A DNA stretch of 64,000 nucleotides from Pseudomonas sp. CCI4.2 (GTDB lineage Bacteria > Pseudomonadota > Gammaproteobacteria > Pseudomonadales > Pseudomonadaceae). Where the stretch lies: contig NZ_CP133781.1 in assembly GCF_034350045.1 (NCBI RefSeq), positions 2,386,001-2,450,000 of the forward strand. The letters are read 5' to 3'. Positions 19,643-28,747 of this stretch are shown here, piece after piece. The notes beneath the pieces are model-generated. The model was not told the DNA's origin, made no database searches, and worked only from the letters and a program-made list of their open reading frames with translations. Position numbers and translations under genes: made by a program. Position 1 is the stretch's first letter. Each line of letters begins with the position of its first letter.

Positions 19643-22528
19643 GTGTTAATCCATACGAATACCCCCGCGCTGTCGGTGATAGAGCCTCGTGGCCTGATAG
19701 CGCGTGCCGTGCATTATTTTCGGGATCAACCTGACGTGGCATTGCAGCCACGTATTTCCGAGCAACGTTACAGTGCGTCGGGTTTTGCTCTGTGCAGTCG
19801 TGACCCGCGCTTGTTGGCACTTGCGCAAAATGATAGCGCCGTTCCTTTCAACCTCAACCATGTATTGAGTTTGTCGGGTTCGGTATTGCTTGAGGAGAGT
19901 GTTGATGCCGGCTGGCGGGTTTGCTTGAGCGGCGAAGCGGGGCAACTGATGGAGCATTGGTCAGGCGCGAACACTCACGCCTCAGCCACGTACGATGAGT
20001 TGCTACGCCCTGTGATCACTCAAGAGCGAGGCCGGGAGGGAGTTGCGCGGGTCAGTGAACGGTTTACGTACGCCGGAAATGATGCCGAAGCCGCCGCTGT
20101 CAACCGTTGCGGTCAGATGCTGCGACATGACCATACGGCAGGTTCACTCTGGATTCAGGGGAGCGCCATTACCGGCGCGGTGACTAAGCAAGAGGACCGG
20201 TTCCTTGCCGAGCTTGAGCTCCCGGACTGGCCCGAGGTTGAAGCGGACCGCGAGAAATTGCTGGAAACCGCGCCCGGCGCAGTCAGTTGCTCACGATTTA
20301 ACGCGTTGGGAGAGTTGATAAGCCGCACGGATGCCCAGAGCAACTCACATCGATTGGTGTTCACCGTGGCGGGCCAGTTAAAAAGCACGTGGCTTCAACT
20401 GGCGGGGCGACCCGAGCAGGTCGTTCTGAGTGAGGCACGCTACAGCGAGTTCGATCGAATTGAAAGCGAGGTGGCGGGTAACGGCGTAGCCACCCTCCAT
20501 CGCTACAACCCGGTCGACGGTCGACTGCAGCGCTGTATGGCTCGCAAGGATAGTCACGTGCTGCAGGATCTGACTTACCAATACGATCCAGTAGGCAATA
20601 TCCTGCGAATTGAAGACGCCGCACAATCGACGAAATACTTTCGTAATCAGGCCATTGCTCCGGTCAGCACCTACGCTTACGACACGCTTTATCAGCTAAT
20701 CAAGGCCACGGGTCGAGAGGCTATCGATGCTTCACCAGGCCCGGATCTTCCCGGGTTTCAATCGCCAGGGATTGACCCTGGCGGAATGGCCAATTACACC
20801 CAGCGATATACCTATGACGCAGCAGGCAATCTGCAAACGTTGGCCCATGTCGGTGGCCGGAGTTACACCCGTCAAATGGTCACCGCTCGCTATTCAAACC
20901 GAAGCTTGCCGGTGGTGGATGGTCATATACCTGATGAGGCGGAACTTTTAGCAGGGTTTGATGAAAAAGGTAATCTATGCGCTCTGCAGCCAGGCCAGTC
21001 GCTGATGTGGGACCCGCGAAATCAATTGCAGCAAGTCACTCCGGTGGTGCGTGACAGCGGTGACGATGACTATGAGCGTTATATTTATGACGGAGGTGGC
21101 CGGCGAGTACGTAAAGCCCATAGGACTCAGGCCGCCAGCGTGACTCACCGTGCTGAAGTACGTTACTTACCCGGACTGGAAATTCGTACTAACACTGCTA
21201 CGGATGAAATATTTCACGTCATAAGTATTTCGGGCGCTTGCGTTTTACATTGGGTAAAAGGTAAGCCTGAAGATGTCGTCAATGATCAATTCAGATACAG
21301 CCTTATTGACCACTTGGGATCGAATTGCATTGAACTGGATGAGCAGGCGAATCTGATCAGCCAGGAAGGGTATTACCCTTTTGGCGGAACAGCGTGGTGG
21401 GCCGGCAGAAGCGCAGTAGAAGTAAACTACAAAACGATTCGGTATTGCGGCAAGGAACGCGACGCTACGGGGCTTTGTTACTATGGCTTCCGGTATTACG
21501 CGCCTTGGTTGGCCAGGTGGATAAACCCGGATCCTGTCGGGGTTGTGGATGGGTTAAATCTTTATGTGATGGTTGGGAATCAACCAGTCAATCATGTTGA
21601 TGTGCAGGGGCATAGCAAGAAAGACATGAATGATGTCAACATGAACGCCTTGGCTCGCTCAACCGCGAATAGAGTGTTTGGTAGCGAAAGCGCACTCACC
21701 GAAGAGGGAATTGAAAGAAAAAAAGATAACGCGTGGAATGAAATGCAAGCACGGATGGACAAATACGGTTGGAGCCGTGAACAGCATGCACAGACGCAGT
21801 GGGACCTTGCTAAAACATTCTTTGCGGAGTCAAAAAAAAATTTATATGCACGGTTGGCTTTTGAAAAAAAAACGATCGAAGCGAGGGCGACTGTACTTCC
21901 TGATATGACTGCGGATGAGAAAATGGGCCTCCATCTTTTCTGGAGCACAAATGTGGGTGCCGGTTATTTCAATGAGATAGCCAGAAGCGGGGCGTCAAAA
22001 CTGACGTTGGCTAAGGCCAGTAACTTAGCCGGATTAGAACTCGGTCGCGGCGGCGGTGAGCAGGGATGCGGGCTTTCCGAATCCCGTCAAAAAACGTTCA
22101 AATCTGCAATAAATAAACTGGGCAACTATGAGGCACACCCTAAGCAAGTTGTGAAGATGCTCGGCGCATCGTTGGGTGCTTCTATGAATGGGACCTTGTA
22201 CAGGGGGGGGCGTATTGCCAAAGAAGCAACGTTAGCGTTGGGGCAACTCTTAACTACCTCGGGTTTTGCCGCGTTCAGCCCAGACAAAAGTACAGCTAAA
22301 AATTTTTCAGGTGATACTTATCACGGGCGTGGCTTTGCGGCGTCTACCTATCCGGTTTTGTTTGAGTTACAGGAGGGAGGAGCGAAAGAAATTTTTGGGC
22401 GTATGGAGATAGAGGGATTATTTCCTCCCGGCAAAAATTTCGTAGTGCGTTCATTAAAACAAGAATCACACTATCTTCGAGTCGGGCTTGTGAGTGATAA
22501 CACGCGCCGCCGCGGTACGTTGATCTAG
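19643..22528 (+). CDS. tccC: Tc toxin subunit C (TccC type RHS protein) with C-terminal ADP-ribosyltransferase-like payload
   Basis: This 961-residue protein begins at GTG 19643, with GGAGGAGG 6 bases upstream. Residues 1 to about 650 are an RHS/YD-repeat shell (YDPVGNILRIED, YDAAGNLQTLAHVGG, YDGGGRRVRKA) ending in the RHS-associated core (GYYPFGGTAWW, YRYYAPWLARWINPDPVG, DGLNLYVMVGNQPVNHVD), whose aspartates carry out self-cleavage in TccC. The remaining 300 or so residues are the variable toxin region. Its end shows ART-like motifs: LYRGG (R near 853), FAAFSPDKSTAKNF (the STS position) and MEIEGLFPPGKNF (E-x-E near 922-924). TccC3 and TccC5 of Photorhabdus modify actin and Rho; this target is unknown. 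It diverges from tcaA. Confidence 0.9.
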   Translation: MLIHTNTPALSVIEPRGLIARAVHYFRDQPDVALQPRISEQRYSASGFALCSRDPRLLALAQNDSAVPFNLNHVLSLSGSVLLEESVDAGWRVCLSGEAGQLMEHWSGANTHASATYDELLRPVITQERGREGVARVSERFTYAGNDAEAAAVNRCGQMLRHDHTAGSLWIQGSAITGAVTKQEDRFLAELELPDWPEVEADREKLLETAPGAVSCSRFNALGELISRTDAQSNSHRLVFTVAGQLKSTWLQLAGRPEQVVLSEARYSEFDRIESEVAGNGVATLHRYNPVDGRLQRCMARKDSHVLQDLTYQYDPVGNILRIEDAAQSTKYFRNQAIAPVSTYAYDTLYQLIKATGREAIDASPGPDLPGFQSPGIDPGGMANYTQRYTYDAAGNLQTLAHVGGRSYTRQMVTARYSNRSLPVVDGHIPDEAELLAGFDEKGNLCALQPGQSLMWDPRNQLQQVTPVVRDSGDDDYERYIYDGGGRRVRKAHRTQAASVTHRAEVRYLPGLEIRTNTATDEIFHVISISGACVLHWVKGKPEDVVNDQFRYSLIDHLGSNCIELDEQANLISQEGYYPFGGTAWWAGRSAVEVNYKTIRYCGKERDATGLCYYGFRYYAPWLARWINPDPVGVVDGLNLYVMVGNQPVNHVDVQGHSKKDMNDVNMNALARSTANRVFGSESALTEEGIERKKDNAWNEMQARMDKYGWSREQHAQTQWDLAKTFFAESKKNLYARLAFEKKTIEARATVLPDMTADEKMGLHLFWSTNVGAGYFNEIARSGASKLTLAKASNLAGLELGRGGGEQGCGLSESRQKTFKSAINKLGNYEAHPKQVVKMLGASLGASMNGTLYRGGRIAKEATLALGQLLTTSGFAAFSPDKSTAKNFSGDTYHGRGFAASTYPVLFELQEGGAKEIFGRMEIEGLFPPGKNFVVRSLKQESHYLRVGLVSDNTRRRGTLI

Positions 22529-22537
22529 GCTCCAGCC

Positions 22538-22570
22538 GACCAAATCCGGCCTGTCAGTCCGGATTTGGTC
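22538..22570. terminator. Hairpin between convergent tccC and fumA
   Basis: GACCAAATCCGG pairs perfectly with CCGGATTTGGTC across a 9-base loop, 10 bases after the tccC stop and 20 bases past the fumA stop. It has no T-run but is symmetrical and sits exactly between convergent genes, so it may act in both directions. Confidence 0.55.
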
Positions 22571-22589
22571 ATTGGGTACATTGGCTCGG

Positions 22590-24110
22590 CTAGATCTCCA
22601 CCGCCAAGCTCTCACTGATCTTCTTCTGCCAAATCGCAGGACCGGTGTTGTGAACGGACTCGCCTTTGGTGTCCACCGCAACGGTGGCTGGCATGTCTGT
22701 CACGTCGAACTCGTAGATCGCTTCCATGCCCATCTCAGGGAAGGCCAGTACGCGAGACTTCTTGATCGCCTGAGCGACCAGGTATGCCGCGCCGCCGACA
22801 ACCATCAAGTACACCGCTTTGTTGTCTTTGATCGCTTCGATAGCGGCTGGACCGCGTTCGGATTTGCCGATCATGCCCAGCAAGCCAGTCTCTTCGAGGA
22901 TTTGCCGGGTGAACTTGTCCATCCGCGTGGCAGTGGTTGGACCGGCGGGTCCTACGACTTCATCGCGCACCGGATCAACCGGGCCGACGTAGTAGATGAA
23001 GCGACCCTTGAGGTCAACTGGCAGGGGTTCACCACGGTCAAGCATTTCCACCATGCGTTTGTGTGCCGCATCGCGCCCGGTGAGCATCTTGCCGTTAAGC
23101 AGCAAGGTTTCGCCCGGCTTCCAGCTTTGTACGTCTTGCGGCGTCAGGGTGTCGAGGTTGACCCGGCGAGCCGAAGGGCCTGCTTCCCAGACGATGTCTG
23201 GGTACGCGCTCAGCGGTGGCGCTTCTTGCGAGGCGGGGCCACTGCCGTCAAGCACGAAGTGGGTGTGCCGAGTGGCAGCACAGTTCGGGATCATGCACAC
23301 CGGCAACGAAGCGGCGTGGGTTGGGTAGTCCATGATCTTCACGTCGAGTACGGTGGTCAGGCCGCCAAGGCCCTGAGCGCCGATGCCGAGTTGGTTGACC
23401 TTTTCGAACAGCTCCAGTCGCAGCTCTTCGATGCGGCTCGATGGGCCGCGCTGTTTCAGCTCGTGGATGTCGATAGAGTCCATCAGCACCTGCTTGGCCA
23501 TAACCGCCGCTTTCTCCGCGGTGCCGCCAATGCCGATGCCGAGCATGCCCGGTGGACACCAGCCAGCGCCCATGGTCGGAACGGTCTTGAGTACCCAGTC
23601 GACAATCGAGTCGGACGGATTGAGCATCGCCATCTTCGATTTATTTTCCGAACCGCCACCTTTGGCCGCCACGTCCACTTCCACGGTGTTGCCGGGAACG
23701 ATGGAGTAGTGGATCACCGCCGGGGTGTTGTCCTTGGTGTTTTTTCGAGCGCCAGCCGGGTCGGCCAGGATCGACGCACGCAGGACGTTTTCCGGAAGAT
23801 TGTAAGCCTGACGCACGCCTTCGTTGATCATGTCGTCCAAGCCCATGGTGGCGCCGGTCCATTGCACGTCCATGCCCACGCGAACAAAGACGGTGACGAT
23901 CCCTGTGTCCTGGCAGATTGGACGATGACCTGTCGCGCACATGCGCGAGTTGATCAAAATCTGAGCCATGGCATCGCGCGCGGCAGGTGACTCCTCGCGC
24001 AGCCATGCTTCATGCATGGCCTGAATGAAATCTACCGGATGGTAGTAGGAAATGAACTGTAGGGCATCGGCGACGCTCTGAATCAGATCGTCTTGCTTGA
24101 TCACGGTCAT
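22590..24110 (-). CDS. fumA: Class I fumarate hydratase (4Fe-4S)
   Basis: This 506-residue enzyme hydrates fumarate to malate in the TCA cycle. It is the oxygen-labile iron-sulfur class, with fused alpha and beta domains. Cluster ligands are expected at the cysteines in GHRPICQDTG (about residue 65), in the NCAATRHTHF segment and in GAGWCPPGMLGIGIGGT. The beta domain begins near residue 330 and contains GKMLTGRDAAHKRM and YYVGPVDP. AGAGGAG lies 9 bases before the ATG. In my memory of PAO1 the orthologue stands beside the diguanylate cyclase SadC gene, as here. Confidence 0.95.
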   Translation of the reverse strand: MTVIKQDDLIQSVADALQFISYYHPVDFIQAMHEAWLREESPAARDAMAQILINSRMCATGHRPICQDTGIVTVFVRVGMDVQWTGATMGLDDMINEGVRQAYNLPENVLRASILADPAGARKNTKDNTPAVIHYSIVPGNTVEVDVAAKGGGSENKSKMAMLNPSDSIVDWVLKTVPTMGAGWCPPGMLGIGIGGTAEKAAVMAKQVLMDSIDIHELKQRGPSSRIEELRLELFEKVNQLGIGAQGLGGLTTVLDVKIMDYPTHAASLPVCMIPNCAATRHTHFVLDGSGPASQEAPPLSAYPDIVWEAGPSARRVNLDTLTPQDVQSWKPGETLLLNGKMLTGRDAAHKRMVEMLDRGEPLPVDLKGRFIYYVGPVDPVRDEVVGPAGPTTATRMDKFTRQILEETGLLGMIGKSERGPAAIEAIKDNKAVYLMVVGGAAYLVAQAIKKSRVLAFPEMGMEAIYEFDVTDMPATVAVDTKGESVHNTGPAIWQKKISESLAVEI

Positions 24111-24564
24111 GTGGCACGCTCCTCTGATAGGACGGGAACATTAATAAGCTGCGTTCAACAGTACTGCGGGGGGCTGCTGAAAACATCTTTTAATAAGCGC
24201 GCCGGCCCACAACGCCGACGCAAAAAAGGCGCGGCAGTATAACGCGGCTCAGCTCTGCACACATCCGATTGGACACAAACCAAAGTCTGCCCCGGTACCG
24301 GCACCCTTTTTGCGTGGAACGAGAAGTTTTGAGTTTTCCAAGTAGAGAATTGAATAGTCATTTATGGGTGGGAATATTAGAGTGGCAAGTGGCCGCCAAG
24401 CTGGCTGGTCACTTGTCGAAGCCCAGCCCCCGTACGCTGCAAGGAATCGCAACCCAGCAATGACCCACAAAACGCGCAGTCTTCGAGTGTCATCGCAATG
24501 GGCGGCAAGCGGCTTGCGGAAATAGCCACCTAGGCGGTTTATGCCGGAACGGAAAGGAATTCCT
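24111..24564. other. Intergenic region between fumA and the diguanylate cyclase gene
   Basis: These 454 bases must hold the divergent promoters for fumA and the GGDEF gene. I see no reliable coding frame, no tRNA and no strong hairpin with a T-run. A run of A residues near 24222 followed by GGCGCGGCAGTATAAC contains a possible extended -10 (TATAAC), but no matching -35 convinces. Confidence 0.5.
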
Positions 24565-25692
24565 TTGAGCACGGTGAGTCAACGAGTGACCGAAAAAGCC
24601 ACACAGAATTTGTTAATCAAGCGATTTGCCTTGGCGGCTGGCACGTATGTGCTGGTGCTGATACTCGTTTGGGCCGCTATTCTTAGCAATTATTACCAAG
24701 CGCCACCGCACGAAGCCTCAGTGAGCACGGGTCTGGTGATTCTCAGCCAAGCGGTGTTGTGGTTGGTGTTCCTGCGCGGTTACAACTTGCGTTTTCGCGA
24801 CCCCGGCCTGACCGAACTGCAAGTCATGATGGCGTTGGGCTGGCAAACCTTTTTACTGGCCCACTTGCACAGCGCGCGAGGAACCTTCCTTGTCATGTAC
24901 CTGCTAATCATGCTGTTTGGCTTGTTTCATCTACAGCCAAGGGCATTTCTGCGTTGCGTGGCGTTCGTGTTTTTGAGCTTTGCCGGGCTCAACCTATGGG
25001 AAGCGTTCCACCAGCAATTGCCCGATCCCGGACTGGCAGAATTACAGACACTGACGCTGTTTGTTGTGCTGTTTTGGCTATGCTTGTATGCCCGTTACGT
25101 TCAAAGCTCCCAGCAGCGCTTGCGGCAGCGTCGTTTCGCACTCCAAGCGCATCAAGACACGCTGCGTGGAATGATGCGCCAGCTTGAAGACTTGGTTGCG
25201 ACGGATGAATTGACTGGCTTGTTCAATCGTCGTCACTTTTTGCGCATGGCCTCGCGTGAACTCGACTCCATGAACTCGTCATATTCCCATGGCCTGGCGT
25301 TGATCGATCTGGATCACTTCAAGCGTATTAACGACGCCCACGGACATGCCGCCGGCGATCAGGTGTTGCAGGCATTCGCCGCTGTCGCCACCGCGTGTCT
25401 GCGTGAGGGCGATGTACTGGCTCGCTATGGCGGAGAGGAGTTCGTGCTGTTGATCCCGCAATGCACCTCTGAGCATCTGACCCATTGTTGCGAACGGCTA
25501 CGTGAAGCGTTCTCTCGCGTTGAGTTGGTCGGGATGGTGATCCCGGGTTTGAGCCTTTCGGTGGGTATGACGTTACTGGACATGGGCGATCATCTCGACG
25601 AAGCCTTACAGCGTGCCGATCAGGCGTTGTACCGCGCAAAACGCAGTGGACGTAATCGCTGTGCCGCTGCCTGGGAAAATCAGGATGCCTGA
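24565..25692 (+). CDS. Membrane diguanylate cyclase, SadC-like
   Basis: This 375-residue enzyme makes cyclic di-GMP from two GTP. About six hydrophobic segments (residues 20-180) precede a GGDEF domain with the intact active-site motif RYGGEEF. An REGD inhibitory I-site stands five residues before it, so product inhibition is expected. An ATG at 24541 is in frame, but AAAGGA precedes the TTG at 24565 at ideal spacing, so I take TTG. Synteny with fumA and the ferredoxin reductase resembles sadC (PA4332) of P. aeruginosa, a surface-attachment cyclase, though this protein seems shorter. It overlaps the next gene by 8 bases. Confidence 0.87.
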   Translation: MSTVSQRVTEKATQNLLIKRFALAAGTYVLVLILVWAAILSNYYQAPPHEASVSTGLVILSQAVLWLVFLRGYNLRFRDPGLTELQVMMALGWQTFLLAHLHSARGTFLVMYLLIMLFGLFHLQPRAFLRCVAFVFLSFAGLNLWEAFHQQLPDPGLAELQTLTLFVVLFWLCLYARYVQSSQQRLRQRRFALQAHQDTLRGMMRQLEDLVATDELTGLFNRRHFLRMASRELDSMNSSYSHGLALIDLDHFKRINDAHGHAAGDQVLQAFAAVATACLREGDVLARYGGEEFVLLIPQCTSEHLTHCCERLREAFSRVELVGMVIPGLSLSVGMTLLDMGDHLDEALQRADQALYRAKRSGRNRCAAAWENQDA

Positions 25693-26623
25693 ATTGAGTG
25701 TTGGCGACCGGACATGGTCGGTCGCGTCCGCCAGTAACCTGCTGGATGCACTGAACAGCTCGGGTATCACTGTCCCCTACAGTTGCCGCGCGGGCAGTTG
25801 CCACGCGTGTTTGGTGCGATGTCTAAGCGGTGAGCCGGCTGACGCGATGCCTGAAGCACTTGAAGCGGGTAAAAGGCAGCAGGGTTGGCGGTTGGCGTGC
25901 CAGTGCTCGGTCGTCGAAAATCTGACCGTGGAAGTCTTTGACCCATTGCGCGATGGTCTTCCTGCCAAGGTCGACCAATGTGAATGGCTTAGCCCGACGG
26001 TTTTGCGTTTACGTTTGATTCCCGAGCGTCCCTTGCGTTATCGCGCCGGACAGCACTTGGTGTTGTGGGCCACCAATGGCGTAGCTCGTCCTTATTCGTT
26101 GGCGAGCCTCCCGGAAGAAGACCGATTTCTGGAGTTTCACCTCGACTGCCGTCAACCGGGGGCGTTTAGTGACGCTGCGCGTCAGTTGCAAGCCGGCGAT
26201 TCGATGCGCTTGGGTGAGCTGCGCGGTGGGGCTCTGCAATATGATCCTGATTGGCAGCCTCGTCCGTTATGGTTGCTGGCGGCAGGCACCGGACTGGGGC
26301 CGCTGTGGGGCGTGCTGCGCGAGGCGCTGCGTCAGGAGCATCAAGGTGCCATTCGCGTTATGCATGTTGCTCACGACGCCAGCGAGCATTATATGGCCGG
26401 TCCGTTAGCGGAACTGGCGGCGGTACATTCACAGGTGCAGGTCGAGTTAATCACCGCCGCTGAGTTCCCCGCTGCACTGGCCGCGTTGCGAGTCGTGTCG
26501 CGCCAGACCATGGCATTGTTGTGTGGCGGGCCTGCCGGCGTCGAACAATTTGCCAAACGTCTCTACATGGCCGGGTTGCCACGCAATCAGCTATTGGCTG
26601 ATGTGTTTCTCAGTCGTGCTTGA
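25685..26623 (+). CDS. 2Fe-2S ferredoxin/flavin reductase fusion protein
   Basis: This 312-residue oxidoreductase has an N-terminal plant-type ferredoxin domain, residues 1-90, with cluster ligands in CRAGSCHACLVRC and a fourth in WRLACQC. A ferredoxin-NADP reductase-like FAD domain follows (RPYSLAS flavin-binding motif near residue 140), then an NAD(P) domain (LLAAGTGLGPLWGVLR near 200 and LLCGGPAG near 280). It resembles the reductase components of ring-hydroxylating and methane monooxygenase systems, but no oxygenase lies nearby. The ATG at 25685 lies within the end of the cyclase gene, so the pair is translationally coupled. The electron acceptor is unknown. Confidence 0.85.
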   Translation: MPELSVGDRTWSVASASNLLDALNSSGITVPYSCRAGSCHACLVRCLSGEPADAMPEALEAGKRQQGWRLACQCSVVENLTVEVFDPLRDGLPAKVDQCEWLSPTVLRLRLIPERPLRYRAGQHLVLWATNGVARPYSLASLPEEDRFLEFHLDCRQPGAFSDAARQLQAGDSMRLGELRGGALQYDPDWQPRPLWLLAAGTGLGPLWGVLREALRQEHQGAIRVMHVAHDASEHYMAGPLAELAAVHSQVQVELITAAEFPAALAALRVVSRQTMALLCGGPAGVEQFAKRLYMAGLPRNQLLADVFLSRA

Positions 26624-26712
26624 GGCGTTCCCCTCAAACACCATGTAACGTGTTGAATTTGAGACCGTTGCCCGGTGTTTGCTGCGCGCAAGTGTGGCGC
26701 GCCGCCCTAATG

Positions 26713-26745
26713 AAAAAGCCCCGACTCTTTCGAGCCGGGGCTTTT
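26713..26745. terminator. Bidirectional intrinsic terminator between ferredoxin reductase and pyk
   Basis: AAAAGCCCCG and CGGGGCTTTT pair with an inner CTC/GAG extension and a TTTC loop. A-run and T-run on opposite sides make it work on both strands. It lies between the two convergent genes. Confidence 0.9.
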
Positions 26746-26763
26746 GATACTGCCGGGGCGGTC

Positions 26764-28215
26764 TTAGACCATTGGATCGCCGACGTGCAGGATTTTCATG
26801 CCGTTGGTACCGCCGATGGTGTGATAGCTGTCACCTTTGGTCAGGATGACCCAGTCGCCTTTTTGCACCAGGCCGCGTTTAAGCAACTCGTCCACTGCCG
26901 ATTGGCTGACTTTGCCGGGTTCCAGCGCTGCTGGGTCAAACGGTACGGTATAGACGCCACGGAACATGGCGGCCCGCGCCTGGGTTTCACGGTGCGGGGA
27001 GAATGCGTAGATCGGCACCGAAGAGCGGATCCGAGACATGATCAACGGTGTGTAACCGCTTTCGGTGAGGGCGATGATCGCTTTCACGCCGGGAAAGTGG
27101 TTCGCCGTGTACATGGCGGCCAGTGCAATGCTCTCGTCGCAACGCGTAAAGGTTGTGCCAATGCGGTGGCTGGAGGACTTCCCGGTCGGGTGCTTTTCAG
27201 CGCCGACACAAATCCGCGCCATGGCCTGGACCGCTTCGATCGGGTATGAGCCCGCCGCACTTTCTGCCGACAGCATGACTGCATCGGTGTAATCCAATAC
27301 GGCGTTTGCCACGTCGGACACTTCGGCACGAGTCGGCATCGGGTTATTGATCATCGACTCCATCATCTGGGTTGCGACGATCACCGCTTTGTTGTGGCGG
27401 CGTGCGTGCAAGATGATGCGTTTCTGAACGCCTACCAGCTCGGCATCGCCGATTTCAACACCCAAGTCACCACGGGCAACCATCACCGCGTCACTGGCTT
27501 TAATGAGCGCGTCGAGGGTCTCGTCGTTCGCCACGGCTTCGGCTCGTTCAATCTTCGCGACCAGCCAGGCAGTGCCCCCTGATTCGTCACGCAGTTTGCG
27601 TGCGTATTCCATGTCGGCGGCATCGCGTGGGAATGAAACGGCCAGATAGTCCAGTTCCATTTCCGCTGCGAGCTTGATGTCGACCTTGTCTTTTTCAGTC
27701 AAGGCTGGCGCGGTAAGACCGCCGCCGCGACGGTTGATGCCTTTATGGTCGGACAGTGGGCCGCCGATCAGCACGGTGCAGTGCAAGGCGTCGACGGTGG
27801 CGCTGTCGACACGCATGACCACACGGCCATCGTCGAGCAGCAGCTCATCGCCCACGCCACAGTCTTTGACCAGATCTGGGTAGTCGATACCGACGATGTC
27901 TTGGGTGCCTTCATTCAGAGGATGCGTGGTGGAGAAGGTGAACAAGTCACCGACTTTCAGCTCGATCTTCTTGTTGGCGAATTTGGCGATCCGTATTTTA
28001 GGACCTTGCAAGTCGCCCAGCAGTGCGACAAAGCGCCCGTGCTTGGCGGCAATCGACCGAACCAGAAGGGCGCGAGCTTTGTGCTCTTCCGGCGTGCCGT
28101 GGGAGAAGTTCAGGCGGGCAACGTCCAGGCCTGACAGGATCAATTGTTCGAGGACTTCCGGCGAGTTACTGGCCGGGCCAAGGGTGGCGACGATTTTGGT
28201 GCGACGAACGGTCAT
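26764..28215 (-). CDS. pykA: Pyruvate kinase
   Basis: This 483-residue enzyme converts phosphoenolpyruvate and ADP to pyruvate and ATP. Conserved blocks are RRTKIVATLGPAS at the N-terminus, LNFSHG, the KIERAEAV segment with the catalytic lysine, MVARGDLGVEI, the ATQMMESMI signature helix and LSAESAAGSYPIEAV. The C-terminal allosteric domain is present. AAGGAG precedes the ATG by 8 bases. Pseudomonads usually have two pyruvate kinases, and synteny with the fumA/sadC region points to the PykA type. It ends 18 bases from a strong terminator. Confidence 0.95.
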   Translation of the reverse strand: MTVRRTKIVATLGPASNSPEVLEQLILSGLDVARLNFSHGTPEEHKARALLVRSIAAKHGRFVALLGDLQGPKIRIAKFANKKIELKVGDLFTFSTTHPLNEGTQDIVGIDYPDLVKDCGVGDELLLDDGRVVMRVDSATVDALHCTVLIGGPLSDHKGINRRGGGLTAPALTEKDKVDIKLAAEMELDYLAVSFPRDAADMEYARKLRDESGGTAWLVAKIERAEAVANDETLDALIKASDAVMVARGDLGVEIGDAELVGVQKRIILHARRHNKAVIVATQMMESMINNPMPTRAEVSDVANAVLDYTDAVMLSAESAAGSYPIEAVQAMARICVGAEKHPTGKSSSHRIGTTFTRCDESIALAAMYTANHFPGVKAIIALTESGYTPLIMSRIRSSVPIYAFSPHRETQARAAMFRGVYTVPFDPAALEPGKVSQSAVDELLKRGLVQKGDWVILTKGDSYHTIGGTNGMKILHVGDPMV

Positions 28216-28372
28216 GCACAGTCTCCTTAGTTGAAGCGCAGCGTGAGGCTACTACTGTCTTGAGCTGTAGTCATTGTTCCTTTGCACTACCTGATAGCCC
28301 GTGCGCAGGGCAAAAAACAACCTGAAGAAAATCCGTACGGGGTCGATACACTGCAGAGCACAGGAGAGCCCC

Positions 28373-28747
28373 ATGCGAATTTTGATCGTTTTTGCCCTGA
28401 TGGCGAGTGTCGTCGGCTGTACCCGTTGGTCCATGGACGAGCACCTCAATAGCGCTTACCGCTCGTATGCTAGCGGGAATTGCGATAGCGTGATGATCGA
28501 GTTGTCTCAGGTTGAGCGCGAAAGCCGCGCGCGTCGTTACATTCAGCCTGAAGTTTCGATGTTACGCGGCCAATGCTTGGAGCGTCAGAAGCTGTACGTC
28601 GATGCTGCGCAGACTTACCAGTTCATCATTACCGAATACCCGAGCAGTGAGTATGCATTCCGGGCGCGAGCGCGACTGGACACTCTGCAGCAGCTTGGGC
28701 ATTTCCATCCTGGCGAATCTGCTCAAACGACCCCGTCCCCGCTTTAA
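28373..28747 (+). CDS. Small TPR-like lipoprotein
   Basis: This 124-residue protein has a lipoprotein signal peptide ending at SVVGC (Cys18), a slightly loose lipobox. The mature part is helical, with a repeat-like segment QCLERQKLYVDAAQTYQFIITEYPSSEYAFRARARLDTL matching a tetratricopeptide pattern as found in TolA-interacting and BamD-like proteins. The frame is open further upstream, but CAGGAGAG precedes the ATG at 28373 and the signal peptide starts there. Function is unknown. It is a stand-alone gene divergent from pyk. Confidence 0.75.
   Translation: MRILIVFALMASVVGCTRWSMDEHLNSAYRSYASGNCDSVMIELSQVERESRARRYIQPEVSMLRGQCLERQKLYVDAAQTYQFIITEYPSSEYAFRARARLDTLQQLGHFHPGESAQTTPSPL

Noticed and set aside
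6471..22528. Idea that the Tc island is a prophage-borne or R-body-like cluster
   Set aside because: No phage structural, lysis or integrase gene is within or beside it in this window.
22572..23990. A 472-codon open frame on the plus strand opposite fumA
   Set aside because: It is the antisense of a well-supported fumarase gene, has no family features, is full of histidine, arginine and valine as expected from reversed high-GC coding sequence, and has no ribosome-binding site.
26620..27249. A 209-codon plus-strand frame overlapping the pyk terminator
   Set aside because: It covers a strong terminator and the reverse of pyruvate kinase, so it is a shadow frame.
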